A DNA stretch of 64,000 nucleotides from Cupriavidus phytohabitans (GCF_000426345.1 NZ_AUFE01000002.1:62001-126000), one strand, 5' to 3'; counted from the first letter of the stretch, positions 20,994 through 31,986 are shown. Translations and numbers: made by a program. The notes: generated by a model not told the origin, from the letters alone.

Positions 20994-22376
20994 GTGCGCG
21001 AGCGCGTGATCGAGGTGCGCAACCCGTATGACGGCACGCTGGTGGGCACCGTGCCCAAGGCCACGCTCGACGACGTGCGCCGCGCCTTCGACGTGGCGCG
21101 GGCGTACCGTGCCACGCTGACGCGCTACGAGCGCGCCGCCATCCTGAACCGAGCCGCCGCGCTGCTGCGCGAGCGTACCGAGGAAGCGTCGGACCTGATC
21201 ACGCTGGAGTCCGGCCTGTCGAAGAAGGACTCGCTGTACGAGATCGGCCGCGTGGCCGACGTGCTCGGCTTCGCCGCCACCGAGGCGCTGCGCGACGACG
21301 GCCAGCTGTTCTCCTGCGACCTGACCCCGCACGGCAAGAAGCGCCGCGTGCTGACGCAGCGCGAGCCGCTGCTGGGCGTGATCTGCGCCATCACCCCGTT
21401 CAACCACCCGATGAACCAGGTGGCGCACAAGGTGGCGCCGTCGATTGCTACCAACAACCGCATGGTGCTCAAGCCATCGGAGAAGGTCCCGCTGTCGGCG
21501 TACTTCCTTGCCGACCTGCTGTACGAGGCCGGGCTGCCGCCGCAGATGCTGCAGGTCGTCACGGGCGACCCGCGCGAGATCGCTGACGAGCTGATCACCC
21601 ATCCCGCGGTCGACCTCGTCACCTTCACCGGCGGCGTGGCCATCGGCAAGTACATCGCCAGCAAGGCCGGCTACAAGCGCGTGGTGCTGGAGCTGGGCGG
21701 CAACGACCCGCTGATCGTGCTGGCCGACGCCGACCTGGACCGCGCCTCCGACCTCGCGGTGCAGGGCTCGTACAAGAACTCGGGCCAGCGCTGCACCGCG
21801 GTCAAGCGCATGCTGGTGCACCAGGCGGTGGCGGCGCGCTTCACCGAACTGGTGGTGGAAAAGACCCGCGCGTGGAAGTACGGCGACCCGATGGACCGTG
21901 GCGTCGACATGGGCACGGTAATCGACGAAGAGGCCGCCATGCTGTTCGAGGCGCGCGTCAACGAAGCGGTGGCACAGGGCGCGCGGCTGCTGGCCGGCAA
22001 CCAGCGCAATGGCGCCAGCTATGCGCCTACGGTGATCGACCGCGTCGACCCGGCGATGACGGTGGTGCGCGAGGAGACCTTCGGGCCGGTATCGCCCATC
22101 ATCACGTTCCGTGATGTCGATGATGCGATCCGGATTTCCAACGGCACGGCGTTCGGCTTGTCGTCGGGGGTCTGCACCAACGATATCGAGGCGTTCACGA
22201 AGATCGCCAACTCGCTGCATGTGGGCACGGTGAACCTGTGGGAAGTGCCGGGCTACCGCATCGAGCTGACGCCGTTCGGCGGCATCAAGGATTCGGGGCT
22301 GGGCTACAAGGAAGGCGTGCAGGAGGCGGCCAAGAGCTTTACCAATCTGAAGACGGTGACGTTGCCGTGGGCGTGA
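20994..22376 (+). CDS. phnY: Phosphonoacetaldehyde dehydrogenase-like enzyme, 5' end clipped
   Basis: 460 aa from the GTG at 20994. The NAD-dependent aldehyde dehydrogenase fold is complete: [40 protein letters not shown] with the catalytic Glu, and [19 protein letters not shown] with the nucleophilic Cys. The PhnY family (phosphonoacetaldehyde to phosphonoacetate in 2-aminoethylphosphonate breakdown) typically has about 480 aa and opens [11 protein letters not shown]; exactly this sequence is encoded in frame upstream of 20994 (from about 20950), but no ATG/GTG/TTG precedes it before the transporter fragment. The native start codon therefore seems lost and the gene may be translated from an internal GTG or be inactive. 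The family is clear; PhnY specificity is likely but not proven. Confidence 0.72.
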   Translation: MRERVIEVRNPYDGTLVGTVPKATLDDVRRAFDVARAYRATLTRYERAAILNRAAALLRERTEEASDLITLESGLSKKDSLYEIGRVADVLGFAATEALRDDGQLFSCDLTPHGKKRRVLTQREPLLGVICAITPFNHPMNQVAHKVAPSIATNNRMVLKPSEKVPLSAYFLADLLYEAGLPPQMLQVVTGDPREIADELITHPAVDLVTFTGGVAIGKYIASKAGYKRVVLELGGNDPLIVLADADLDRASDLAVQGSYKNSGQRCTAVKRMLVHQAVAARFTELVVEKTRAWKYGDPMDRGVDMGTVIDEEAAMLFEARVNEAVAQGARLLAGNQRNGASYAPTVIDRVDPAMTVVREETFGPVSPIITFRDVDDAIRISNGTAFGLSSGVCTNDIEAFTKIANSLHVGTVNLWEVPGYRIELTPFGGIKDSGLGYKEGVQEAAKSFTNLKTVTLPWA

Positions 22377-22410
22377 GGTACCAGGAGAGCTGATTTGACC
22401 GCTGGTTTGC

Positions 22411-22531
22411 TCCCCTCTCCCGCAAGGGGGAGAGGGGCCGGGGGTGAGGGCGGGCCCTGGCAACGGCGGCGGGCGTCACTTTGTTGACGCGCCGGCCCTC
22501 ACCCCAACCCTCTCCCGCAAGCGTGAGAGGG
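22411..22531. repeat. Pair of inverted C/G-rich palindromic repeats (REP/BIME-like)
   Basis: Two units of the recurring intergenic palindrome lie head to head: TCCCCTCTCCCGCAAGGGGG with its purine-rich tail at 22411-22456, and the reverse-oriented copy GGCCCTCACCCC onward to GTGAGAGGG at 22493-22531. Each can fold alone and the two can pair with each other. They lie between the dehydrogenase stop and the DeoR gene and could act as a transcription terminator or mRNA-stabilising element. Confidence 0.8.
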
Positions 22532-22599
22532 AACACACAAACGGTTGCTCACGGACCTCTGCGCTAGAATCGGCCAACCCCCACGCTCCCGGAGTCCCC

Positions 22600-23355
22600 G
22601 TGCTCGCCGAACAACGGCAGAAATACATCCTCGACCAGCTCTCCGCCACCGGCGCGCTGGCCATCAGCGAACTGGTGGCCGAGCTCGACGTCTCGCGCGA
22701 GACCATCCGGCGCGACCTGAACACGCTCGCGGGCCGCGGCCTGCTGGTGCTGACGCACGGCGGGGCGCTGGCCTCCGACCGCACCGAACCCGACACCCAG
22801 ACCCGCGCCGCGGTCAATGCCGAAGGCAAGCGCGCCATCGGCGTGCGCGCCGCGGAACTGGTGCGCGACGGGGCATCGCTGATCCTGGATTACGGCACCA
22901 CCACCCACGCGGTGGCGCAGGCGCTGCACGGCCACCACAACCTGCTGGTCTACACCAACGACCTCGCCATTGCCCAGCTGCTGGGCCGGCGCAACGGCAA
23001 CCGCGTGATCGTGCTCGGGGGCGAACTGCAGGACAACGAGGACGCGACCCACGGCTGGGACACCATCGAGCAGCTGTCGCGCTACCACACCGACTTTGCC
23101 TTTATCGGCATCGGTGGCGTCACCCCGCGCGGCGAGATCTGCGACTTCTCGCGCTCGGCGGCCGAGCTGCGCAGCCGCATGCTGATGGCCGCCGACACCG
23201 CCTGCGTCGTGGCGGACCACACCAAGTTCGGCCGCAACACCGGGGTGACCATCAAGCATTTCGACCTGGCCGCCTGGCTGATCACGGACATGGCGCCCGA
23301 GCCGGAACTGGGCGCGGCGCTCAAGGAACGCGGGGCCAAGCTGCTGATCGCCTAG
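22600..23355 (+). CDS. DeoR-family transcriptional regulator
   Basis: 251 aa from the GTG at 22600, which has GGAG five bases upstream; a longer in-frame reading exists but passes through the palindromic repeat. The N-terminal helix-turn-helix (QRQKYILDQLSATGALAISE, LDVSRETIRRDLNTLAGRGL) and the DeoRC effector domain (VRDGASLILDYGTTTHAVAQ, FIGIGGVTPRGEICDFS, DTACVVADHTKFGR) are both intact. Such proteins repress sugar or phosphonate-related operons in response to phosphorylated ligands. It follows the dehydrogenase on the same strand, so a link is possible but the REP-like pair between them argues for separate transcription. Confidence 0.88.
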   Translation: MLAEQRQKYILDQLSATGALAISELVAELDVSRETIRRDLNTLAGRGLLVLTHGGALASDRTEPDTQTRAAVNAEGKRAIGVRAAELVRDGASLILDYGTTTHAVAQALHGHHNLLVYTNDLAIAQLLGRRNGNRVIVLGGELQDNEDATHGWDTIEQLSRYHTDFAFIGIGGVTPRGEICDFSRSAAELRSRMLMAADTACVVADHTKFGRNTGVTIKHFDLAAWLITDMAPEPELGAALKERGAKLLIA

Positions 23356-23441
23356 CCGCGACGACAAGTCGGATTTGCGGCGCATTTGTGCGCTGATCGC
23401 ACGAAAGTCCCCGGTGTTCGCACCAAAATGTAGCCTTTACA

Positions 23442-23468
23442 TGGCAGTCACAGGTGTTTTGACTGCCA
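23442..23468. promoter_or_regulatory. Perfect inverted repeat upstream of gdhA
   Basis: TGGCAGTCA at 23442-23450 is repeated as TGACTGCCA at 23460-23468, separated by nine bases. The right arm overlaps TTGACT, a good -35-like hexamer. A smaller dyad, ATGTA-5-TACAT, sits just upstream (23429-23443). Likely an operator; the cognate regulator is unknown. Confidence 0.55.
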
Positions 23469-23501
23469 CATGCCCCATGCTGGTGCTAAAGTTTCGGGTT
23501 G

Positions 23502-23533
23502 CCAGACAGGCGCGGCATGCCGTGCCTGTCTGG
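23502..23533. promoter_or_regulatory. 32-bp near-perfect palindrome in the gdhA leader
   Basis: CCAGACAGGC at 23502 and GCCTGTCTGG ending at 23533 flank the palindrome CGGCATGCCG, with just one G/T mismatch pair. As RNA it would make a stem of up to 16 bp, about 115 nt before the gdhA start codon. It has no T-run, so operator or mRNA-structure element is more likely than terminator. Confidence 0.6.
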
Positions 23534-23646
23534 ACAACCGGAGGCCACCCACCTTCCCCTCGGCGCAACGCCAGGCGGCTCCAGAGACCGGCACCAGCCG
23601 GCAGGGCCGTCAGATCCAGACACAGCACCAGCACAGCAGAGACATC

Positions 23647-24990
23647 GTGAACGCTCCTTCCCTCGACGCATTCCTGGCGGGGGTCGCCCGCCGCGACCCC
23701 AATCAACCTGAATTCCTCCAGGCCGTGAAGGAAGTGATGATGACGCTCTGGCCGTTCGTCGAGCGCAATCCGCGCTATGCCGACCAGGCCCTGCTCGAGC
23801 GGCTGGTCGAGCCCGAGCGCGTGATCCAGTTCCGCGTGGCCTGGACCGATGACCGCAACCAGGTGCAGGTCAACCGCGCCTTCCGCGTGCAGCACAGCTC
23901 GGCGATCGGCCCGTACAAGGGCGGCATGCGCTTCCACCCGACCGTGAACCTGTCGGTGCTGAAGTTCCTGGGCTTCGAGCAGACCTTCAAGAACGCGCTG
24001 ACCACGCTGCCCATGGGCGGCGGCAAGGGCGGCTCGGACTTCGACCCCAAGGGCAAGTCCGACGCCGAAGTGATGCGCTTCTGCCAGGCGCTGGTGACCG
24101 AGCTGTACCGTCACCTGGGCCCGGACACCGATATCCCGGCCGGCGACATCGGCGTGGGCGCGCGCGAAGTGGGCTTCATGGCCGGCATGATGAAGAAGCT
24201 GTCGAACCAGTCCGCCTGCGTCTTTACCGGCAAGGGCCTGGCCTACGGTGGCAGCCTGATGCGGCCGGAAGCCACCGGCTACGGCACCGTCTACTTCGCA
24301 CAGGAAATGCTGCACCGCCGCGGCCGCGAGTTCGACGGCCTGCGCGTGCTGATCTCCGGCTCGGGCAACGTGGCGCAGTACGCGGCCGAGAAGGCCATCG
24401 AACTGGGCGCCAAGGTGCTGACCCTGTCGGACTCCGGCGGCGTGCTGCACTACCCGCAAGGCATGACCACCGGGCAGCTGGCTGAAGTCATGGCCTTCAA
24501 GAACGAAGAGCGCGGCCGCCTGGCCGACTTCGCCGCCCGCCACGACATGGCCTTCGAAGCTGGCCGCACCCCCTGGCACGTGCCCGCCGACGTCGCGCTG
24601 CCGTGCGCAACGCAGAACGAGCTCGACGGCAACGATGCCGAAACCCTGCTCGGCAACGGGGTGATCTGCGTGGCCGAAGGCGCCAACATGCCGTCGACGC
24701 TGGAAGCCGTCGACCGCTTCGTCGACGCCAGGATCCTTTATGCGCCGGGCAAGGCCAGCAACGCCGGCGGCGTGGCGACCTCCGGCCTGGAGATGTCGCA
24801 GAATGCGATGCGCCTGTCGTGGCACCACGCCGAGGTCGACGAGAAGCTGCACGCGATCATGAAGGACATCCACCAGAACTGCATCCACCACGGGCAGAAG
24901 GCGGGCGGGTATATCAACTACGTGGAAGGCGCGAATATCGCCGGCTTCGTCAAGGTGGCGGATGCCATGCTGGCGCAAGGGGTGATCTGA
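23647..24990 (+). CDS. gdhA: NADP-specific glutamate dehydrogenase
   Basis: 447 aa from the GTG at 23647, exactly the length of enterobacterial GdhA. It assimilates ammonia: 2-oxoglutarate + NH4+ + NADPH to glutamate. Visible motifs are the substrate-binding KGGMRFHPTVNLSVLKFLGF, the catalytic Lys segment LPMGGGKGGSDFDPKGKSD, PAGDIGVGAREVGFM with the catalytic Asp, the nucleotide-binding SGSGNVAQYAAEKAIELGAK, and the C-terminal EGANMPSTLEAVD. The gene has its own long leader with two strong dyads, suggesting dedicated regulation. A GC-rich hairpin follows at 25006. Confidence 0.95.
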   Translation: MNAPSLDAFLAGVARRDPNQPEFLQAVKEVMMTLWPFVERNPRYADQALLERLVEPERVIQFRVAWTDDRNQVQVNRAFRVQHSSAIGPYKGGMRFHPTVNLSVLKFLGFEQTFKNALTTLPMGGGKGGSDFDPKGKSDAEVMRFCQALVTELYRHLGPDTDIPAGDIGVGAREVGFMAGMMKKLSNQSACVFTGKGLAYGGSLMRPEATGYGTVYFAQEMLHRRGREFDGLRVLISGSGNVAQYAAEKAIELGAKVLTLSDSGGVLHYPQGMTTGQLAEVMAFKNEERGRLADFAARHDMAFEAGRTPWHVPADVALPCATQNELDGNDAETLLGNGVICVAEGANMPSTLEAVDRFVDARILYAPGKASNAGGVATSGLEMSQNAMRLSWHHAEVDEKLHAIMKDIHQNCIHHGQKAGGYINYVEGANIAGFVKVADAMLAQGVI

Positions 24991-25005
24991 CGATCTGGCC
25001 CGGAC

Positions 25006-25028
25006 GCGGCCGGTGCAATGCCGGCCGC
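25006..25028. terminator. GC-rich hairpin after gdhA
   Basis: GCGGCCGG and CCGGCCGC form a perfect 8-bp stem around a 7-nt loop, 16 bp after the gdhA stop. No U-tract follows, so it may be a weak or Rho-assisted terminator. It lies between convergent genes. Confidence 0.45.
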
Positions 25029-25039
25029 CGGCGCGACCC

Positions 25040-25415
25040 TCAGGAGGTCAGCGAAACCGACAGCGCGCGGTAGGCCTCGCTGTCGGGCAGCGCCAGTCGG
25101 CGACAGCGTCGCCGCGGTCATGGCGCAGGTGGCAGCGTCGGGCCCGACGATCATCTGGCGGGACGAACCGAACAGCGCATAAGCCAGCATCGGCAATACC
25201 ACGCTGTACAGGCCCACCACCGGGCTGAAGCCGGCAAGCTGGGCATAGGCCACGCTGATCGGCAGGCTGACCGCGGCCACCGGCACGCCGGCCTGCAGGT
25301 CCACGCCGAAATCGGCGCGGCGGTCATGCAGCAGCTCGGCGGCGCCGGGCATCAGGCGCGCCAGCGTGGCGCGCAGCAGGTTTCGGGGTCGCTCCGGCAG
25401 GCCGTCCGATACCAC
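25040..25415 (-). pseudogene. SulP-family anion transporter remnant (N-terminus only, frameshifted)
   Basis: About 125 residues of the SulP family remain: DLQAGVPVAAVSLPISVAYA, AGFSPVVGLYSVVLPMLAYA and IVGPDAATCAMTAATLSP. Just after that, near 25095, the frame must shift by one base to continue the homology (LALPDSEAYRALSVSLTS) before an in-frame TGA at 25042. Complete SulP proteins have about 500-570 aa, so at least three quarters of the gene is deleted. A GTG start at 25415 lies 9 bp after the phasin stop, so it was probably once in the same transcription unit. Confidence 0.8.
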
Positions 25416-25424
25416 GGCCGGCCG

Positions 25425-25856
25425 CTAGCCCTTTTTCCCCGGCTGCTGGAACAGTTCGCCGGCCTCCTTGACGTTCTGCTCGGCGCGCTTGCCGATCACT
25501 GTCAGCGCCTCGGCCTGTGCCTTCTGCGCGGTCTCGGCCAGCTCGCGCATGTTTTCGAACGCCCGCTGCAGCGCCTGCTGCACCAGCTCGCCATGCTTGG
25601 CCATGGCCTCGGCCGGGTTGCCAGGGGTGCCGTACTGCTGCGCCGCGGCCTGCAGTTGCTGCATGGTCTGCATGAAGATTTCCTGCTGCTTCTGCATCAC
25701 GGCCTGCATGCCCTCGTAGGCCAGCTTGTTGGCCTCGGTCAGGGCCTCGATATCCTTGCGGCGTGCCTCGATCACGGCGTTCATGTCGAGGCCCGGCACG
25801 CGGAACTGTTCCATCAGCTTGGTGAAATCGGCGAAAGGATTGGGAGGCGTAGCCAT
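25425..25856 (-). CDS. Phasin-family protein
   Basis: 143 aa from the ATG at 25856 (Shine-Dalgarno AGGAG, nine bases upstream). It is a single amphipathic helical region without signal peptide: MATPPNPFADFTKLMEQFRV, DMNAVIEARRKDIEALTEAN, YEGMQAVMQKQQEIFMQTMQ, RAFENMRELAETAQKAQAEA. This is the phasin_2 pattern of granule-associated proteins that coat polyhydroxyalkanoate inclusions in Cupriavidus and relatives. Granule binding itself is inferred from family membership. Confidence 0.85.
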   Translation of the reverse strand: MATPPNPFADFTKLMEQFRVPGLDMNAVIEARRKDIEALTEANKLAYEGMQAVMQKQQEIFMQTMQQLQAAAQQYGTPGNPAEAMAKHGELVQQALQRAFENMRELAETAQKAQAEALTVIGKRAEQNVKEAGELFQQPGKKG

Positions 25857-25980
25857 GCTGGATCTCCTGGTGGGGGAAGGGTGAGCAGGGGTGGAGCGGG
25901 CCGCGGGACGGCCCTGCGCCGGATTCCACTCCACTATAGCCGGAATCCGCACGCTTCTAGCCGTCAATCGAGGAAGACCC

Positions 25981-26007
25981 TAAAGTTTCGGCCCCCCATG
26001 CCGTTGC
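25981..26007 (+). promoter_or_regulatory. Sigma-28 (FliA) promoter for the chemoreceptor gene
   Basis: TAAAGTTT at 25981-25988, an 11-base spacer, then GCCGTTGC at 26000-26007. This matches the flagellar sigma-28 consensus TAAAGTTT-N11-GCCGATAA perfectly at -35 and spacing, and in the first four bases at -10. It sits about 120 bp upstream of the chemoreceptor start codon. Confidence 0.8.
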
Positions 26008-26127
26008 CATCCATAGCCCGCACGTGCGCCGGCCCATCGGGCCCGCCCGCGGACGACGAGAGCGGAGAACGCTTGCGCCCACCAGCGCCGGCACTTCGCC
26101 ATGACCAGTCCTAATCAGGTAGAAGAC

Positions 26128-27669
26128 ATGAAGAATCTAGGTATCGGGGTACGCCTCGGCATCGGTTTTGGGGTGGTATTGCTGCTGTCGGCGCTCATGA
26201 CGGTATTCGGCATGCTGCGCCTGCAGCAGGTGGCCGAGCGCACCCATGCGATGATGCAGCAGCCGCTGACCAAGGAACGGCTGGTCAGCGACTGGTACCG
26301 GCTCATGCACACCAGCGTGCGCCGCACCACCGCGGTGGCGCGCAGCGCCGACCCGTCGCTGGGCCAGTTCTTTGCCGCCGAGACCAAGGCATCGATCGAA
26401 GGCATTGCGCAGCTGCGCGACAAGCTGCAGCCGATGCTCAGTTCCGAGCAGGAAAAGGCCGCGTTCCAGAAAATACTGAGCGTGCGCGACCCTTACAACA
26501 ACGGCCGCGACAAGATCACCAGGCTCAAGCAGGAAGGCCTGACCGAAGAAGCCAACCAGGTACTGGAGCAGGAGTTCGTCCCCGCCGGCGACGCCTACCT
26601 GGCCGAGATCCAGAAGCTGCTCGACATCCAGCGCACCAGCATCGATGCCACCGCGCGCGAGATCAACAGCATCTATGTCAATGCGCGCAACAGCCTGATC
26701 GGGCTGGGCGTGGTGGTGCTGGGGATCGGCATTGCGTTCTCGGTCTGGCTGACCAGCGGCATCACGCGCCCGCTGCATCGCGCCGTGGCGGTGGCCCGCA
26801 CCGTGGCTTCCGGCGACCTCACCAGCCGCATCGATGTCGACAGCCGCGACGAGACCGGCCAGTTGCTGCAGGCATTGGCCGACATGAACGCCAATATCCT
26901 GCGCATCGTGCGCCAGGTGCGCGCGGGCACCGAGTCGATCGTGTCGGGCACCAGCCAGATCGCGGCCGGCAACACAGACCTGTCGCAGCGTACCGAGGAA
27001 CAGGCCTCGTCGCTGCAGCAGACCGCGGCCAGCATGGAAGAACTGACCAGCATCGTGCGCCAGAACGCGGACAATGCGCGCCAGGCCAGCACGCTGGCGG
27101 TCAATGCCTCGGATATCGCCGAGAAGGGCGGCGAAGTCGCGGGCAAGGTGGCCGAGACCATGGAAGAGATCAACGGCGCGTCGAAGAAGGTGGTCGACAT
27201 CATTGCCGTGATCGAGGGCATTGCCTTCCAGACCAATATCCTGGCGCTGAACGCGGCGGTGGAAGCGGCGCGCGCCGGCGAGCAGGGTCGGGGCTTTGCC
27301 GTGGTGGCGGGCGAAGTGCGCAGCCTGGCGCAGCGCAGCGCGACCGCGGCCAAGGAGATCAAGGCGCTGATCGGGGATTCGGTCGATCGCGTCGAGAAGG
27401 GCTCCATGCTGGTGACGCAGTCGGGCCAGACCATGGAAGAGATCGTCGCGGCGGTCAAGCGCGTGACCGACATCATGGGCGAGATCAGCGCGGCGTCGGC
27501 CGAGCAGAGCTCGGGGATCGAGCAGGTGAACCGGGCGGTGACGCAGATGGATACGGTCACACAGCAGAACGCCGCGCTGGTGGAAGAGGCGGCCGCGGCG
27601 GCGGGTTCGCTGGAGGAGCAGGCGCAGCGGTTGAAGGAGGCGGTGGCGACGTTCAGGCTGGCGGCCTGA
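26128..27669 (+). CDS. Methyl-accepting chemotaxis protein
   Basis: 513 aa from the ATG at 26128, preferred over an in-frame ATG at 26101 because AGGTAGAAG precedes it and the usual MCP start [15 protein letters not shown] follows. Layout: TM1 near residues 10-30 ([18 protein letters not shown]), a four-helix-bundle periplasmic sensor of about 150 aa, TM2 near 190-210 ([19 protein letters not shown]), HAMP ([20 protein letters not shown]), and a cytoplasmic signalling domain whose hairpin tip [20 protein letters not shown] and [19 protein letters not shown] are fully conserved. The ligand cannot be told from sequence. It has its own sigma-28 promoter, so it belongs to the flagellar regulon. 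Confidence 0.95.
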   Translation: MKNLGIGVRLGIGFGVVLLLSALMTVFGMLRLQQVAERTHAMMQQPLTKERLVSDWYRLMHTSVRRTTAVARSADPSLGQFFAAETKASIEGIAQLRDKLQPMLSSEQEKAAFQKILSVRDPYNNGRDKITRLKQEGLTEEANQVLEQEFVPAGDAYLAEIQKLLDIQRTSIDATAREINSIYVNARNSLIGLGVVVLGIGIAFSVWLTSGITRPLHRAVAVARTVASGDLTSRIDVDSRDETGQLLQALADMNANILRIVRQVRAGTESIVSGTSQIAAGNTDLSQRTEEQASSLQQTAASMEELTSIVRQNADNARQASTLAVNASDIAEKGGEVAGKVAETMEEINGASKKVVDIIAVIEGIAFQTNILALNAAVEAARAGEQGRGFAVVAGEVRSLAQRSATAAKEIKALIGDSVDRVEKGSMLVTQSGQTMEEIVAAVKRVTDIMGEISAASAEQSSGIEQVNRAVTQMDTVTQQNAALVEEAAAAAGSLEEQAQRLKEAVATFRLAA

Positions 27670-27687
27670 TCGCGAGCCGCTGGTTTT

Positions 27688-27713
27688 CTCCCCTCTCCCT
27701 CCGGGAGAGGGGC
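27688..27713. repeat. C/G-rich palindromic intergenic repeat
   Basis: CCCCTCTCCC and GGGAGAGGGG separated by two bases, between the convergent ends of the chemoreceptor and phytase-like genes. Same family as copies at 22411, 49638, 59323 and 60760. Likely folds as a bidirectional terminator. Confidence 0.75.
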
Positions 27714-27734
27714 GCACACCAACCTGCGCGGAAG

Positions 27735-29105
27735 CTACCGCGCCCGCAAAAACTCCCCCACCTCCAGCAACACCAGCTCATTGTCATCCGCGCGATTCGG
27801 TTCGCGGCTGCTGCTGAATGGCAGGTTGTTGTCGTTGCCGACCACGATATGCGTGGCGTCGACCACTTCGACGTTCTCGATGGTAAAGAACGGGAACGCC
27901 AGCGCCCCATCGGTCAGCGGCTTGCGCGCCAGCTTGCGCGGGTCGGCAATGCGCAGCAGGTCGACATAGCCGATCTTGCGCACCGGCCCGCCGGCATTGG
28001 CGTCGGTCAGTTCGACCTTATAGACACGCTTGAACTTCGCCACATCATCGAAGCAGTCCGGCCGCTTCTGCCCGGCCGGGCAGGCCTGGTCCGGCGTGCC
28101 CTCGCCGTTGTCGCGCTCGATGATCAGGCCATGGCTGGCATCGATCATGTTGAAGTCGCCGATGGCGTGGCTCGCGCCTTCCAGCACGTACTTCCAGTGG
28201 CGGCCGGTCCAGGCCTGCTGCTTCACGTCGAATTCCAGCACGCGCAGGTAGGGCTTGCCGCCTTCGCTCTCATAGCCCCTGGTGGCCTCGTTCCACAGCG
28301 CACCTTCCAGCAAGGCATAGAGCTTGTTGCCGTCGGGCGACGCGGCCATGCCCTCGAAGCCCTTCGAGCGCTTTACCTGGAACTTGATGCCGGCGTCCGG
28401 CGCGCCTGGGGTGGTCACCCCCGGATGGTCGGGCGAGCGCACCACCTTGCCGTCGACCATGGTTTCGAACACCGCCAGCACCTTGCCGTTCATGTCGGCC
28501 TTGATCAGGAACGGACCGAACTCGTCGCCGATCCAGATCGCGCCGCCCGCGAACTGGAAGCTTTCGGTGTCGAAGTCCGAGCCGGTCAGGTAGCGCTGCC
28601 TGGTGCCCTCATGGACGATGCGGAATGGCACCTTCTTGTCCGGATCGTGCAGGAAGATCGTCTTCAGCCGACGGAACTGGCCGGTGCTGAAATCCACCTT
28701 GTACTGGTTCAGGTACAGCATGAAATCGGGCGAGTTGGCCTTGGCGCCCGCGCCGTTGTCGGTCAGCAGCCAGAAGCTGCCGTCGGCCATGCGCTTGATG
28801 CCGGAGTGCCCCTGGGCCGGCTGGCCGCGGAACGGCAGCGAGACGCCGGTCGGCCGGCCGTTGGACTTGCCTTCGATCGTGCCCGGCGTCTCGGTGCGCT
28901 GCGCGCTGGTGAACTTGCCGCTGACCTGCAAATCCGCCGGAGCATCCTTGGGCGCGGCCAGCAGGGTTTGCGCGGGCAGCACCGCATGGCCGGCGAGCGT
29001 GGCGGGGAAGGCTTCGGGCGCATCGGCCCACGCTGGCAGGGCGCCCAGCAGCGCTGTGGCCACGGCGAGCCGGGCCAGCGGCAGGGCAGGAAAAGGTCGG
29101 GACAT
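27735..29105 (-). CDS. Periplasmic esterase-like/phytase-fold protein
   Basis: 456 aa from the ATG at 29105 (AAGGAA upstream); a longer reading exists but lacks the signal peptide at its N-terminus. Residues 1-27 are a Sec signal (ARLAVATALLGALPAWA, cleavage before DAPEAFP). The rest matches the 'esterase-like activity of phytase' family, a beta-propeller: GIKRMADGSFWLLTDNGAGA, GGAIWIGDEFGPFLIKAD, GFEGMAASPDGNKLYALLEG, FFTIENVEVVDATHIVVGND. Members are exported and often phosphate-regulated; substrate is not predictable here. It is convergent with the chemoreceptor gene and stands alone. Confidence 0.87.
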   Translation of the reverse strand: MSRPFPALPLARLAVATALLGALPAWADAPEAFPATLAGHAVLPAQTLLAAPKDAPADLQVSGKFTSAQRTETPGTIEGKSNGRPTGVSLPFRGQPAQGHSGIKRMADGSFWLLTDNGAGAKANSPDFMLYLNQYKVDFSTGQFRRLKTIFLHDPDKKVPFRIVHEGTRQRYLTGSDFDTESFQFAGGAIWIGDEFGPFLIKADMNGKVLAVFETMVDGKVVRSPDHPGVTTPGAPDAGIKFQVKRSKGFEGMAASPDGNKLYALLEGALWNEATRGYESEGGKPYLRVLEFDVKQQAWTGRHWKYVLEGASHAIGDFNMIDASHGLIIERDNGEGTPDQACPAGQKRPDCFDDVAKFKRVYKVELTDANAGGPVRKIGYVDLLRIADPRKLARKPLTDGALAFPFFTIENVEVVDATHIVVGNDNNLPFSSSREPNRADDNELVLLEVGEFLRAR

Positions 29106-29452
29106 GGTCGGTTCCTTGGCGTCGTGAGGACAAAAGCCGACATTGTCGGCGCCAAGTTTGACAACTCTGTGATCCGTCTGCCGCACCAAAAGGCCCCGTT
29201 GGCGGTCAGCGGCTTGTCCCGAAATGCCAAATCAGGCGCCAGTCCGGCACCGTTCGGGTGCAACGGGCGAAAGCAGGCGCCACAGGTCCGGCGCCGGCCA
29301 GATTTTCTGCCCGATTGCCGCGCAAAATGCGCTGGTTTTCAGACTACTGAAAGCAAACTGAGGCAAAATTCTAACTTTCGCCTAGTTTGTTGCCCTGACC
29401 GTGACCCGGCAGGCAGAAGTCCCACCCACCGATAGAGGATCTGAGAGAAGCA
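29106..29452. other. Divergent intergenic region between the phytase-like gene and icd
   Basis: 347 bp. It contains the perfect 15-bp palindrome GCCGACATTGTCGGC at 29136-29150, about 30 bp from the phytase-like start codon, which would suit an operator for that gene. Nearer to icd the sequence becomes locally AT-richer (about 29335-29390), as expected of a promoter, but no confident -10/-35 pair can be assigned. No coding potential seen. Confidence 0.5.
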
Positions 29453-31690
<2,238 letters not shown>

Positions 31691-31726
31691 CAGGGGCCGG
31701 CCCGCATGCGGGCTGGTGCTGTCAAG

Positions 31727-31757
31727 ACCCCGGGGAGTCCCCGGGGTTTTTTATTTT
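31727..31757 (+). terminator. Intrinsic terminator of icd
   Basis: ACCCCGGGG and CCCCGGGGT form a perfect 9-bp stem around a 3-nt loop, followed directly by a long T-run (TTTTTTATTTTT). It starts 36 bp after the icd stop codon. Confidence 0.92.
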
Positions 31758-31767
31758 TGGCGTCCGG

Positions 31768-31986
31768 CTAAGTGCCTTGCTGCACTTCCCAACCCTGCTC
31801 GGGGCCGCTTTTCTGGTCGCGATAGGTCCATTGCGCACCGCAGTCCTGGCACACAAAGGTGCTGATGGTCACCGCCGCCGAACCGGGCGGCTTGATGCGG
31901 CGCGTATCGGTAATGCGCAATGCGGCGTGCCCGGGGGCGCCGCGCCGGTGGCGTTCGATGGCCTGGCAGGCAGTGCAGAGTGTCAT
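31768..31986 (-). CDS. Small zinc-ribbon-like protein of unknown function
   Basis: 72 aa from the ATG at 31986. Two Cys pairs, CTACQ near the N-terminus and CQDCGAQW near the middle, are spaced as in small zinc ribbons. The C-terminal part is polar (YRDQKSGPEQGWEVQQ). No signal peptide or membrane segment. It stands alone, convergent with icd. Function unknown; the longer frame upstream is not supported by composition. Confidence 0.65.
   Translation of the reverse strand: MTLCTACQAIERHRRGAPGHAALRITDTRRIKPPGSAAVTISTFVCQDCGAQWTYRDQKSGPEQGWEVQQGT

Noticed and set aside
22444-22599. N-terminal extension of the DeoR regulator
   Set aside because: It would translate the palindromic repeat; the GTG at 22600 with GGAG upstream starts exactly at the HTH domain.
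22377-22599. CRISPR array suspected from repeated C-rich units
   Set aside because: Only two inverted units at the site, unequal spacing and scattered copies elsewhere; no spacers or cas genes.
26101-26127. Upstream ATG for the chemoreceptor (MTSPNQVED)
   Set aside because: No ribosome-binding site, and MCPs of this type normally begin MKNLxIGVRL, encoded at 26128.
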